Assembly: GCF_001949145.1 (NCBI RefSeq)
Contig: NW_019091423.1
Location: forward strand, 1,035,594 to 1,099,593
Length of the DNA stretch: 64,000 bases
DNA from: Acanthaster planci
Taxonomy: Eukaryota > Echinodermata > Asteroidea > Valvatida > Acanthasteridae
Direction: 5' to 3'
Shown piece by piece: positions 42,101 through 57,100 of this stretch (position 1 is the first letter of the stretch; every line of letters starts with the position of its first letter). The notes under the pieces are model-generated. The model made no database searches and had not been told where the DNA came from. It was given only the letters and a program-made list of their open reading frames with translations. The translations under genes were made by a program, and so were the position numbers.

Positions 42101-45100
42101 ATGACAAACAATGGGTAGTTATGCTGAGTTCAAGTCTGGGCAATTCTGTGCCTATATCCGTGACAGAATGTTTTATTCCTTAGCCTTCGTAGGATAAACT
42201 ACCCAACACACAATGCTGATGGAACATATATACTTCATCCTTTATTATCTGGTCAATGTGTCTGCTGTGAGGACTTCATGTCAAGATCATGAACAATGTC
42301 AAATGTTGAATCAACCTATGACACCGAACTCTGCTTTGGTAACCACCAACGGATATCTGGCCTGCACACCTCATGGCAGTAGTATCTTATACCTCATCCT
42401 TGTACATGTTACCGTGTATATACTTAGAATCCTATTCATGAGCATGACACCACATCCTATTTGTACCTTTGACAACTTAGGAAGTTGATCTAGCCAATGT
42501 CGTGGGATCAAACAGGCCATGGTTCCTGATTTCAGGAAACTGCAGCTTAGGGAATTCTGAACTGAACAATAATCTCTCTAAGGAGGGATATTATAATATA
42601 TTCTCCCAAAGGAGGGATATTATCATACATCCAACCAGCTTCCTTGAACTGTCACTAACACACCTCATGAATATATCAAAATACAATATGAAAAAAAGGG
42701 CTTACTTTGAAATGGCTCAGAGTGACATAGGTTAAAGCTCTAGAGTAAGCCACGAAAATATTGAGAAAATTTGATGGCGTGGGTTCATCCGACCTCTTAC
42801 GGGAAAGGTGATTTTTCCCCCATTTTCCTTTCCTTTCAAGTTTTACGTTAGCTCAATGCTGAGTGTGACGCACTGACAATGGTGAGTGCCAATCACTTTG
42901 GGAAATCATGTCCATGCCGTCACTGTATTTTGATCAGCTATATCATCACTGTCACCATGGTTTCCAGAAAAACCAGGCAAATACCTAGGAACTGAGAGAC
43001 TACTCCAAAAGCACTAGTTTGCAGAATTCTCAGACCGGTTTCAGCCAGTAAACAGGAAAGCAAAAACTACCTGGGTGTCTAATGATTAAATTCAACTGGG
43101 AATTAAATTAACCAGTCCTTTTCTTTAATCTTTTGAATATTATGAACTTTTCAAGGGAAGTCCAGGGAAGTCTCAGGAAAACTAGACATTGTTGAAAGAT
43201 GAGGGGTGTTTCTCAGAAAATAATGTCACTCGACAGCTATTCACACTACTTCTTCCTTTCCTGAATTTTCAGAACATTGACTCCTGACGTACAGAAAGGT
43301 AAGAGCACTTACTTTATACTGCCCTTCCTCTTTGGTATAGGATGATCGTTGTTGTTGATAGGCAAGGCGCTGTTAGTTGATCCTGCCTCTAGATCTGAGT
43401 AATAGAAGATACACGTAGAATAAGATTTAGTCAAGAGATAAGACACAGACTGATTTGAGCCAAGTGTTTCATGACTCATTGTTCCAGGATCTCCTTGAAC
43501 TCTCTCAACTCATTCTTTCTATACATCTTCCGTGACTTGTCGTCCTTCTTTGTCCTTGTTTTTCTCAACTATTTACCTCCTGTTCTCTTCATCTCCCAAC
43601 TTTCCTTTGATTCTTCCTAGACCTCCTCAGCATCCATATCCCAGTAAATTGTTCCTCCACAATGTCATACTCTCCTAACTTTCTTTAATGTCCAACATTT
43701 CCCACCTCTGACTTCAACTTTGTCTCCAGGTTTTCCCCTTCCATCTTAGCCATATCCTCACTACTTTCCTCTCCAGACTCTTTTATCCCTTCTCTATTTC
43801 CTTTCCTTTGGTCATTGTGTTTCCTATTTCTTTTTCCATTCAGTCTTCCTACTTCCCTCTTATATGCCATGCATTCTCTTCTTTCATTAATTCTTTTCCT
43901 CATTCTTTCTTCCACTTCACTGATCAAATCTCATCTAGTTTCCCTTTCTCAATTTCATACCACTAACTTCCACATTTCCCATCCCATGGTCCAACCCATC
44001 ATTTTTCCACACATTCTAGCCAGCACACTTTCTCATATTTTATTTATTTCCAATAAACATGTATGATGTAGCATCTTTACAATAGACATTATGTCACAAT
44101 CACATATATGTCATTTACAACCTGTGTGGTCCAGAATAGCACTTCAATAGAAAGTCTAAAAATAAGGCTTTGAGGTGGTTTATTCTAGCCAGCACACTTT
44201 CTCATATTTTATTTATTTCCAATAAACATGTATGATGTAGCATCTTTACAATAGACATTATGTCACAATCACATATATGTCATTTACAACCTGTGTGGTC
44301 CAGAATAGCACTTCAATAGAAAGTCTAAAAATAAGGCTTTGAGGTGGTTTATTAGCTTTAAGTTTGTAACATTCATTACCAACATGTATATAAATGTATT
44401 TAATCAAGTCCAATGAACACATTTGGTAATGTGTACTTAAAACAGGTCATGGGGTCTCTACCCACCTCATTAAGCTTGTCTGTGGTGTCTTATTTTTCTC
44501 ATGGACTCTTGAAAACCAAGCACAAAAAAGAAAATTCTATTTCACTCCACTCATCAGAATGCATACTGGTAGTTTTTGAAATTTCACATCTTACTTGTAT
44601 GACATCTCCCTACAAAATCCCGGTGTCAATCTTTGAAGCGCAGTTACTATTAACGTACATGTAGATTTCCTGACCTGTTAACAATCGGAAATGTTGTCCA
44701 AAAATATCTACTTTATGGTTGTATGTCCTTGTATCTTTGCACTGCACAGTACAAGAGCCTCATCCTGTGGTCAAAATGACCACACACAAGCATAAATAAC
44801 CACACCACTAGCACCATCCATGGAGTGCAGTATAAAAGTCATGGTCAACCACTTCACCTTGGAATGGGATATCAAGGATTTTTTTGCACAATGCTTTGCC
44901 ATCTGGAGTATAATGCCACAAAACTAAACAAAATTCCCACACTCCTCAAAAATCTAAACAAATGAAATGACCACCAAAATAAATACTCTAGATAAATACA
45001 TAATAAGTAGTAGACGGAAGCTCTTGATCTGAAAGCAATGGCCAATAGGCAGTGATGTTGTCTTACCATTATTACTGTAATGGTATGACTGTTTTAAAAA

Positions 45101-48100
45101 CATCACTGTCATGGTGAATTAGAAGCAAGCTTGGCACCAGGCAAAACTTGAAAAAAGAGATCTCTGAGAGATTTCCAACCTCTCTGTAATTGGTTTAAGT
45201 CAAATCCAAAGGAGAAGCAGCATAGGTTCATATCTTTGATACCCAGGGCCATCTTGAAGGAACCAGACAAGGAAGGAGTGCGGAGACCTCTAAAGCCTTG
45301 TGGGAAACAAAAATGCACCAAGATTCTTGAGGCTATGGCTGACATATCATGAGGTCCCACAGGTATCATATCTCATATCATGCAAGTTTAAGATGAAAAA
45401 TAAAGAAATTTCTCATTTTCCTCATGAATCCTCCAGTGAAATTCGGCAGTACAGCCTTGTACAGTTCTTGGTTGACATTCTGTATTATCTTACTGGCTAC
45501 AAATAGATGATATTAAGGTAAAAAAAAACATAAGGAAGCATTCCAAGCTGTATTGTTCAGAAATTTACAAGTTGAGAGCCAAACCATTGTGAAGTGTAGA
45601 AATGGGTCAAGTACCAACAGACATGAGACTCAAACGACTCACTAACTGCTCAGGATATACAGGGTAAATACAACCTCGTCCGGAAGAGGAAAAGATTGAG
45701 GGGAATCAATAATGGCCATGTCCTTAATAAATCTGGTCTTTAAGGCCAGCTATTCTTCAGCAGTCTGATGGAGTATGGCTGCAGCTAGTAGTCACACTAG
45801 TGTCTCCTGCCTCCCTTCGCAGTACCCTTGATTTAACCCACTGTCTGTGGAAAGACGTCACACCATTCAGCTGATGACGCAGTCCTCCGCAGTCCACGTT
45901 GTACGATCCACTTGATCATGACATAATATTCCAACCTTGTGTCCGATTTCCCTGCTGCAGCCGGCCTTCTGCATGCCCCTTGGCTCTTGATGCAGGTACA
46001 TGGATGTATGCAAAGCCTTAGGATATCTCACTTCAGGGAGGTCCAATGTGGTAGTTACCAAGTGCATGAGTTACTATTAATTAATCCTGATGATAGCAAT
46101 GGGATTGTAAATGCATAACTGAAGAACAAGTACATAGAGAAATCAAACTAAATCAAAGCAAGGCCTTTTGCTTAAAACAATATTCCTTTGCCAAGCAGAC
46201 CTTTACCATCTTTTTACCACTGATGTCTCCAGCACGTGGAATGTATGCCCAGCAGATAATCTGCTTGAATTCCAGCTTTCTTCAGAGGAGGGGGAGAGCG
46301 AATTCTTGAAGATGAAAGTATAACAACAGAACATTACAGAGGGATCCAATGATTTAATATAATCTTGAAATCTTTTACCAAAGCAAGCAAAACTATGTCA
46401 ATTCAGGGAAGTGTTCATAAATTGACAAAAAACCATATTGGTTTATCAGGGTGCATACCCCCTTTGATTTGGAGGTGGGGACTAAATGAATAAGGATTTC
46501 ATGAAATTTGGCAGAGTGAAAAATGAAAACAAATGACAAATAATTACAGTGAGAAGCAAAATACGTGCATATCCACTAAAATGGCAGACTCAAGAAAACA
46601 AATCCAAACACAACTGGCTTCCTCCATGCGTCAAACAACTGAGAAGAATTATTACAGTGATACAATGTATTGTAATTCTAATTATTCCATCAATAAAACA
46701 ACCTTATAATCATTCAAATGTTCAACTTGTATAACCATGTGCGAATGCTGACCACAACCTACTACACAGTGCTCTTCCTGTACATGTACATTACATGCAC
46801 ATGTACATGTACATCCATGTACGTGTATTTACAAATACACACAGCATATGTGTACATTTGTGTGTACAATGTGAGCCTACTTGTGCATGTGCACTGGGGT
46901 AGTAGGGCCCTGAAATGCTTAAAGCTGATCCAAAGGGGGCTGTTCCAACATAAACGCTCCCTCCCTCTCTTTCAAGCTCATGCATGGCTGATTCTCTTTA
47001 CCAACTCTCAGGCAGTGATAGGACTGTAATGAAGGCAAGCTGACCTTGTATCAGTGACAAGACAAATGTAGGATGGAGATCACCCACTGAGACTGATTGG
47101 AAAAGGGTTTTATGTTTAAAAAAAAAAGGGGTGAGCTAATAGAAAACCTGACTGATATGCTTCTCCATTCTTTGACTATTTTCCATCCACTGACCAGAAT
47201 AACCTGCTCTTGCAAGACTGCTGCATGGATTCCTAAGCATGATGAATTTGGCAGGATGGTGCAGGGAATACAACACAAAAAGGATGGGAGTTTGGTAGGG
47301 ACAGAGTATGGAGCTTTCTCTGAGAGCTGAATTGAGGTGCAGGAGAATGAAAATATCTGAATCTGAACCTGATGTGAAAAACTATAGGACTCGATGGTCA
47401 AACATGGACAGCATTGAAGCACCGCTACTTGATGACAACTGATAACCAACTCCCCAACTTGAAAAAAGCTGAGATACTGCTTGCTGACGGGCACTTTATG
47501 GACGCTTTATCACAACACTAATCATTGGAACAAGCTTAATATAAGCAAAGGACCATAAAACATTCTGTACAGGTTTATGAAGGGTTCTGACAATCAGCAA
47601 AGATATGACAGCTGAATAGACCAAGGTGGATTGGGCTATGAATTTCCTGGAATTTGACAGGGGAGTGTAAGATTCACGAACTAGACAAGCATGAGACTGG
47701 GGATTTTTACTTTATTCTCGTTTAGGGACTTTTGATCATTTTGAAAGTTTACAGAACCTAAGCCAGGTTCTGGGGGTGATTGTTAGAAAAAATACTCTTT
47801 AAAATAACCTGCATGTTTCCTAAATAATTCTAATGGGTGAGAAGGTACTACTGAGTCCAAAATGACAGATGTATCTCAGTAATATATGACCAAAGAACGA
47901 ATAGACTAGTTTTTGAGCTGAGAGGGAGTAGCTGTATCAGACACTTATAAAGGAAAGATCTGACACCATTATTGCTAGGTGCTATAAAACAAAGCATAAG
48001 ATTTTGTGGCTATTTCTTTCATTTGATGAAGTACACATTGCAGGGAATCCAAATTCAAAGTGAAAAGGCACATTAAGATTTATGAGGATTCCAAGATTTT

Positions 48101-51100
48101 TTGTCATTGGTTTACAACTTAAATAACATTCAGTGTGTGGGTATACTGCACTTGTTAATAGAAAGACATTGATCAAATAACATTGCATTATTTAGCATAC
48201 ATGCAGTGCTGACAGGTAAAGTGAGGAGCCATTGGCTCCTAAAAAAAAGTTAGGTGTCAGGTCGATTTTTGTACATATTGTAACACAAACTACACAAGTT
48301 TGCGGTAGCACTATGGATATCTTTTTTTTTTAGTATGTTGGGTTCTGAAAAGAACCGGTGGTACTCAACATTTTGACAGTATGTGCCGTCTGTCGTCAAA
48401 ACAAGTTCTTTTCAGAGCCCTACATACTCAATAAAGAGATACATCCACGGTACTACCGCAATCCTATCTAGTTTATGGGCTACCTCAATCATGAAAAGCT
48501 TTAAATCTCACTGTAACACAAATTACATGTACAAAATCTTTCAAAACAGACAGAAACATTATTCCGTCAATTATCCGCAGGACAGACAGGCTTCGGATTT
48601 TGTGCTTGTGGAATAAATCAAAAGAGGCACCCATGTTATATGAAAAAAAAGATGAAAGAAAAGACAAGGCATGTTTGTTCTCTTACGTTTGAGTATTCGG
48701 TCCTGGGACTGGACTGAACCAAGGGTAGCTTTAGTTTCAAACTTTTAGAACATTTGGGACTGAAGTAAGTTTATTGCACTGGAATTGTGGCGTGCATAGA
48801 CTACTAGAGCATTATGAATATGCAAAACGCCTCGGCTTCCCATACACACTCTATACAGCATGCGAGCACAAACAAGTCGACTCAGGCACCTAGTACCTGT
48901 ACGTGCGGTGCACGTGGAAGAAAACTGGGCAGCAACTGTTCGCGAAATATGACTTACAAGGTGGGCTACTAACGGGCACAAATCATGGTCGCCATTGGCA
49001 ATAAGAATTAAATATTTGGCTACATGTCATCATTTTTTAGGTGCAAATGCGACTGCATACATGTACCTATGAAAATGGATTCAGCCCACATCCTGAGTGC
49101 ACATGTGTATGTTATCTTGCATATGCATGAGTTCCAATACTTGCTTCTGTCCTCATGGTTAGTTTGCATGGAACATTCTCAATGAAACTGCATGAGTTCT
49201 TAGACTAGTGGCAGTCCATGAACTGAATACACACATAACATTAATGAATATGCATGATTCTAAGACTGCAATTTAGTCGATGCACAGAATTAGCAGAGTG
49301 ATGTACTACATGAAGTACCTACATCCATACATGTCATTAATGACTACATGAACTATAAGACTAGTTTTAGTCCAAGTCCTGAATTCAAACAAATCTTAGT
49401 GGATTATGTGTGAGTTCTGAGATTGGATTTTATCCATGTACCAATTTGCATGACAATGCACATGGGCATGATTAATAGGCAAATACCATGACACTGAGAA
49501 AATGAATGTTGTTTCATCAGAAATGGTCATGCTTACTTTGCTCTATAATTATCTGGGCTCCCATCAGTGGAATAGACACGATTCTCTCCTGATTGCACAA
49601 GGTAAGACCAGCATCATCTGGACTGTCATCTTGTGACCAATATGGTACATTTTCTACACCACAGAAATCAATGGTATTCATGTGAACATTGGTGTGCTTT
49701 AAATGTTAATATATCTGACATTCTGGTATGACCCCCCCTCCCTTCCCCTGTCAAAGAGGCACCCACTGCACAGCTCTCCTGTGAACCCAAAAAAATTGAA
49801 GCTGTTGTTGCTAAGCAGTTGTCAGGTTTGTTGGTGATGTGAAGGGCCATTCAGCCAACCAAGATAGTAAACCAAACCTACCACTCATTTATCTAATTAC
49901 TGATCAGGGTCTCTTATGGAGTGGTTATTATTAGCAGCAGACAGGTATTCCAAATGAGACAGAAGACAAAACAAAACAGGTTTACATGAGCGGTTTGGAC
50001 ACATTGTATTTTCTGGAGAGTCTTGGAACTAATGACATTCATTTCTTAAATAAATTATCTTTTACGTTAACTTGTACTGCGCTGTTAATCATTTTTATGG
50101 AAACGGCGCATTATAAATTTTCAATTCCTTTTTTAATTATTATCATGATGCATTGCTTGTTCATGAAAAATAAAGAGCTCCTCAGCTTTCTGATGGTACA
50201 TTGTCACAATTTGCAAAAAGTTATAAGGGGGCATTTCTATACCTAAGAAAATTCTTTTTGAACATTCTCCAGTTATTTTTATATTCATTTTCAGTGTCAT
50301 ACTTGGCTCTGTACATTTAAGTCTTAGTTCTATTCTATGTCCAGCAGGAGTGTCTTTGGCAGTCTTAACCAAGTCTTGGCGCAGTTGTTTCTTCTTCATG
50401 AATACCTTGAGCGATTTGCCACAGACAAGAATTAATGTCCAACTTTTAATGAAGTGTGCATCGAGTTGTTTCGTGTTGTGCATTTTTGTAAATTTTAAAA
50501 AGATGACAAGCTCATTGTACATTTAGAAGTTACTTATTGCAAGTCATTTGAACCAGGATGTAACAAACTTGGTTGAAAATTTAATCCTGTGTACAAACAG
50601 ATGCTTGTTCACAGAACACACCTTCCCTCCATGACTTAGCTCAAACTCTACTTGTACACTGAGACCAGGGTTTTTGTTTTCCTTATTTGGTTTAAACATG
50701 CAAACTCTTCATGCATTAATAAGCCATATCTGGAACCCAGGAATGTCCGAAAACCATAAGAAATTTACATATCAACAGGTTTGTTGGGACTTGGGCAAGG
50801 AGAATCCAGTAAAAGATTTTTTTGGGGGGAGGGGTGTAAAATAGACTGGGGATGATGATTAATAGTTTGTTCATGATTTCAAGGTACTGATGTCCCCCCC
50901 CCACCCATCACAAGTTCAGGCCAACATCTACAATGCTACTTTCACACAGATTTGACCCATTGTTAATATCAATGGTAAATTCACCACGAGTACAAATTGG
51001 AAAACAGAAGCCGGGGAAATGACATACAGTCTTCACAACGCTGGTTACACTAGAGTGCTTTCAATGTAGAAATACCTGCAATTCAATGGGTCTCTTGAAA

Positions 51101-54100
51101 GCAAAACCCTGTTCTTTGACAACAGTAAAACGAACAAGCATTCTGTCCGAGAGAATAAGTCATTCCATCAACTGAGGCAAGTCGAGGGACAGCAACAACT
51201 TGCTACAAAGAATACACTTTTTTAGTCAACCAATCAGTCAGTCAGCCATTCATTACAAACCCTCTGAGTGCGTGCGCACCTCACTACCTTCAGAATTCTC
51301 CTACATGTAGTCAAACAGTCTACTCCACTCTTTTTCTCACCTTAATTGGAGTTTAAAGCCAAACCTGTTCAATCATTGCAGAGTACCATGGGACTTCAAT
51401 CCAGCTAGAGGAATTACATTGCTCATTCATATGAGTACTTTTTATAGAAAAAAAAAACACAAAGGTTTTCAGTCCTTAATTAACATTCACAAAGACCTCT
51501 CCAGTGGATTATACAAATGAAATGAAAAGAAATGAGCCAATTTAAGTACATGTACTACTATACATCTTCCATTTGGAAAAAGTCAATATACATTAATTCT
51601 CATTTTGAGCACGCCTATTGCAAAATTGCATATGACTAATCCACAGAGTTTGCTATACAGTGCTCAAAATTCATGCTTGATTATTCTGCATATTAGCAAA
51701 CGTGACACAAATTCATCCAACCATGAACCTTCGGTAACACTGCACAAAGCATATCATCCACATGCAATTGTGCGTTAACTGAAGGTCACTATTAAGTACA
51801 TACATACTGCTTGAATCTTGATATTACCTGACCCATAATTTGTTACATTTAACATGCATTTCTATTTTTTTAGCATATCAACTGAAGAATTGACACCAGT
51901 GACAAGAATTATAAAGGATAATTTACAAAAAATGTAAAGATGTGAAAAAATGTATCCAACAGCAAGCAACATTATCATTTCATTTTCAAATCTTGCTGTA
52001 AGGAAATCTGGGAATTCAAACAAAATGACTTTATTTAGAAACATGACTGCTAAAGAACTTATCTAATAGGTTACATAGGAATGAAATCATTACCAAATAT
52101 GTAAATAAGGTCCAAACAGAGTGCCAGGTTAGGAAGAATACAAATCTTGTAAATTTGGAGTTTTTTGCTTTCAAATGGTCATATTTTCAAAACCTGTGAG
52201 ATATCAACTTTGTTAACTACGTGTATTATAAGAACCTGGCCTAAAATCTCCTTGCATCCCCATGGGGTCTGTCACAGTTGCATCTGCACAGACAAAAGGA
52301 AGGGAAAATCCATTCACCTCTGGATTCACCAAGGTCCAAACTTTATGGCTTCTCTTCTTCAAGATGTTGTTTATTTTTAAGTACAACAACCGCTGTGCCC
52401 TTTATTCTCTATTGATGATAACAGACATGGATGAAAAGTGGGAGGAAGCTTTGGGCAAATTCCTGACTACTGGAGAGGAATACTTGATGGGACATTTGCA
52501 TGAGAGTTTGTTTGCATCCTCTGAATCAAGAGTTTCAGTGTGTGGTAAATAGGGCAGTAAATCCTGTCAAAGGAAAGAAAATACTTTTGGTGTAGAAGGA
52601 ACTGGTTGGGAGGAGAATGGAGAAGGAATGGGACTTGTATGCACAGGAACCACCACGTCACCACCTGCAGAGATTAGCCTCTAATTTAAACCTGCACAGA
52701 GTTCTAATCCGATCCATTTTTGACTCCACTTTGCTCAATGAAGCGGTAAGACCAAGCTTTAAAGATTCAATCATGGGTGAAATGTTTGGAGAAGGTATGG
52801 AGACTGCAGGTTAATGATAAAAATATAAGGGTCACAGGTCTTCAGTCCTCAATCCTCCGATTTCAATATGATTTTTATGTACACCTTAGGGAGTTAGGGT
52901 TAAACCAGCATATACCAGATGCAAACCTACCAGATGCAAACCATGACAAAGAGGAGGTGAAATTTTCAGACTCAGTGTAGAGTAATAATTCAACACTGGA
53001 TTCTTCTTTACAGTCAAATATACCTACAGGTCAGCAGAAATTTATAATGTTAAGCTAATAATGTTCATGATGCCAGGGCCATGTTTTGGCGACCCCTAAC
53101 GAGAAACGTGTGTGATGTCAAAGTCATAACCAGGAACATATTAAGGGTGGCCCATAAAAACAAACACTCAAAAATGTATACGCCATTTGACAAAGGCAAG
53201 CAAGAGGAAGCAGATGACAGTCGATGAATATCGTTTTAACTCAACATTGGGCATGTTTCTCACCAGTGCTGCTTTCTCTTTTCACGTACATTCAAGAAGA
53301 AAGTACTGTATCTCTTTGCTTTGCTGCATATAACAACAAATTTGGAAATGTATAATCCACTCATTTCAGGGCTGACAAAAACTGTTTGTTAATTTTCTGC
53401 CATTTTGAAACAGCGCTGAACCAACTCCAACTTTCGGTTTGAGTTCGATCAGAACAATGACATCACAGAGGCATAACTGAAGTCGTGAAAACACTTAACC
53501 AATGACCAAAGCTGAAACAAGTTCATGCTTCGGGTTGGCAAAACACGCCCCTGGAGAGGTTTGTCAACAGCTACCAACCCAACAGTCTGTACACTCAACA
53601 GTGTGTTGCATTCGGTTTAAACTGAGTTAGTTGAAATCAAAATGCGAAAGTGGCAATTTCTGACGTATGCAGTTCATCCAAACTATTCAAGCACATACCT
53701 AATTTGCAGGATCTGTTAGGCTGAGTAAATATTTGTTTTAATAGTCCTCACTCTTTCTAAACAAACATTATTTTGGGCAGATTGTGCTAACGTAAATAGC
53801 AGTGAGGTTCAGACAGCTGGTTCTTCCATTTGACACCTATTCCAGGAATACATGATTCCAATAACTAGTCCTGGCAGTACTAAATACCACATGCCTTGCC
53901 AGCTCAGTACATGTGACCACACTCACTTGGAAAGAATGCAAGTTTGATATCATCAACACGACACTCGTTAATCTTTGGCACCTAGCTATGACAATTCCAG
54001 CAACTTAAACATTATTTCATTTCATAAGTTAATCATGTAACCCATTAAAACCACAGATCCAATGTGAACATAACAGTGCACTGACACAGCAATGTGGAAT

Positions 54101-57100
54101 ATTCTCAGTACTGGGCTCAAGTCTAAATTCACTTTTTTTCCCTTTGGAACCTGTTCAGAAATTTGACCTAGATGTAAGGTATAGTACCTGTGCCATGTGG
54201 TGAATGAGACACTGGTGGTAAGTATACTCAAGTTGCATGGTCAACAGGAAGTGATCAGATAGATAGCAGTGGGAAGCCACTGACTTCAAATCTCAGTTCT
54301 TGCTCTGGTTGGAGTCTGTCATCAAGGATTTCAGCTTTGACACCAACTACTGCAAAGTTAATTTCCCGCTTCATTCACTCATTTATTTTACGTATACAAA
54401 AGAAAACCACCAGAAAATTCCACTCATGGGGTAGCAATATGGATTCAACATACTTTATCATAATCTACAAGAATTTCAGCATGCAGCCCTAGACAGTAAA
54501 CCTCTAAGGCTCTATGGTGTAAATGGGTGACCAGATAAGAAATCATTACTGCATTGGCACAGTGCTTTAGAGCAGATGGTGTGTATGCTTTCAAAGTATG
54601 AGTGCAGTGGTACCACATTCATGGTGTCTCCTTGGACAAGTCTATTTGGCAAAGTGGCAAAGTTTGAACCATCTCTGACCTATTTTGGGTTCTACTCCCC
54701 TTATTCTACACCTCTCCCACCCCCAACTTGCCAACACGCCTAGCTTCCAATGCCATCTGGGCAAAGCTCAATTCAACTCCAAAGGCAAACCCATAGTCAG
54801 AGCACATAGTGAGTGATTATTAAAATCCACTGTGATTGTGAATGAAAAGAATGGTACATGTACATGCTAGGCATTTCAAAGGTTGGTACGGAAGCCAGTA
54901 TCTCTGAATGAAATTCATATCATGCCCTGTACACACACATTTCATTAATAGAACAGTTAACACTGAAAAGTAATATGATTTATTTGTTGCCGCCCTGCTT
55001 ACTATTATTACTAGTGTTAAATGTCACCCATGACAATTTCATTGAATTGCCCGCACAAATTATGCCACGTATTTGGACCTGTACGCCAAACTGCTTATTA
55101 TGCAAACTGTTAGTAAATTCAAACTAAGGCTGTAGCACAGCCCATATGTTTGTCAGTAAGGCTCCCTGGTTATTTGTCCTGAAATGAAAACCAGATGCCC
55201 AACCTTATGGCTGACACTTCATTCAGCACAGACAGTGTGCTAACCTAACGTTTATTTCACAGCAAAGAAATCAATGCCTACAGCTGCAAGGACTTTTTAG
55301 AAAGCGCAGTAATAATTCTTATGAGCTACAATTCTGTCTCTGAAATTGGTGCAGCCTGCAGGAGAGATAGTTGTGTCAGTATGACAATACCAGAAAACAT
55401 GGACCAACATCTTGAATGTAATTCACAAAATGTGTACCAATCAATTTCAACAAGTAGCTGAATATGGTGTAGAAAAGTTACATGCACTTTGATATTTTGC
55501 TGAGAAATATTAACACTTAAAATTGCACAAAACTTTAGCTTAGTCAACCCAATTTAAAAGAGAATTTATTTTGTGAGCTTCGCAACTTTTTGTAGTAAAC
55601 TTCATGAAATTGAAGTGGCTTTTGTTATTACAATAAAACACTCATATTTTATCTTCATTTAATAAAATACGACTGGAACCAAGTTGACAGTACATTTTGC
55701 ACAACATGTATATTTTGAGAAATTATTCTGATTTCAGAGAGAAAGTCCGATTCCTGACAGAAAGTCTGTTTACTGACGTATAAAAAACTTTCCTGTTAAA
55801 ATCACTCTTAGCAAAAAACATCGATATCAAATATAAAAAAAGGTTTTAGGACACATTTTACCAAATATGCATATATTTAAAACCTTAAAAACTGTTTACA
55901 GAGTACAACCAGGGCGGAAACATAATAAGATACCAAGAAAAAACTTCTGGTATTAGTTGATTAAGACATTTGAAGAGTTACCACAGTTAATAATTATGCA
56001 CACAAAATTCAAGTAAAAATTTTAGATTTTAGAGCCAAAGACTAAAACAAATAATTGGACCATCCCTATTTCACTGTCATCTGGCATGGAAACAGCAAGG
56101 AAAGGAAGACATTAATACATCATGCTGATCAGATATACCGATTAAGTATCGCTACATGATTTCAACTGTCACTCATAACTGTCACACAAAAATGGTTAAA
56201 CTCAATTCACCCTCGGCGGAGAGAAAAAAAAAATTGTTGGAAGTAATTCCTACATGTGCTTTAGTTCATACTGAGTAAGCAACATGTCCGACATCAACAG
56301 CTTGCCACAAAGCAGTGATTCAGACCCCCCCATTTCTCCTTACTGTACAATCAAAGGAGAGATGCTAGTCTAGCATATGACGTGGGTCATACGTAAAATG
56401 GACGTGCCTTGTATACTAAAAATAACCATCCACAGCCTGTGCATCTCTGCTTGTGTTTGTTCATACGCTCGATCTTTGGACAGAGTCTTCATCACCTAGA
56501 CACCACACGATGATGATCTAATTTTGGTTAACAATTCCAATGGATTTTTTTTTCAACAATTCAGAGAAAGAAGAGTAATTTTTGGAGTCTGAACACATGT
56601 TGATAGTCATGCTTTTGAGAACTTCTAGAAAATACGGAGTGAGGTTTTTCTCACTAAAGATTGTTCAGTTAAATTGAAGTGCCAATCCCATATTCCCATT
56701 TCATTACAAGCAATACCCAATTTTCCACACAAACATAACACCATGCACAAGTCTTTGTCTCCACTTTGCAAAATAATTTCATAAATTAATTCAGTTAAAT
56801 TGCATTTGAAATTTCAGGGTCATGCTACCAAAGATAAAAGTCAACATACGAATTCATCTTTCGAATGAATCCGGTCACTTTGGTTTAGGAGCCTCGGACA
56901 TCAAAGGTCAAACAGAATCGTGTAAGTGTCCTATCATACATCCTAAAAATAATATTGAAGGTAGATAGGTACACCTTTTGTTTGGCCAGTAATATGAGGG
57001 TAGATGGTGGTGAGTTATTCTCATTTTGGAACAGTTAGCAACCGATATTAACAGATTTTAATGAGTCACATGTTGATACTCATATCAACATAGTTAAATC

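Noticed and set aside
43685-43927. Minus-strand Lys/Glu/Arg-rich 80-codon frame.
   Set aside because: A by-product of the purine-rich strand of the pyrimidine tract; no acceptor or phase fit with exon 2.
44013-44350. LTR retrotransposon based on the direct 169-bp repeats.
   Set aside because: The copies are immediately adjacent with nothing between them; no primer-binding site or polyprotein.
48302-48459. Pair of convergent histone genes.
   Set aside because: The two hairpins face so that their transcripts would have to cross each other, and no histone reading frame is found on either side.
49537-49588. Candidate 52-nt minus-strand exon with AG and GTAAGC borders.
   Set aside because: Its length is not a multiple of three, so inserted between the exons at 59946 and 43394 it would shift the frame into a stop; no similarity to the family. 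Possible only with an unseen upstream exon ending in phase 0.
52399-52980. Overlapping plus-strand frames ([13 protein letters not shown]..., [13 protein letters not shown]...).
   Set aside because: They look faintly protein-like, but no domain is recognised, frames are broken by stops and shifts, and no splice structure links them.
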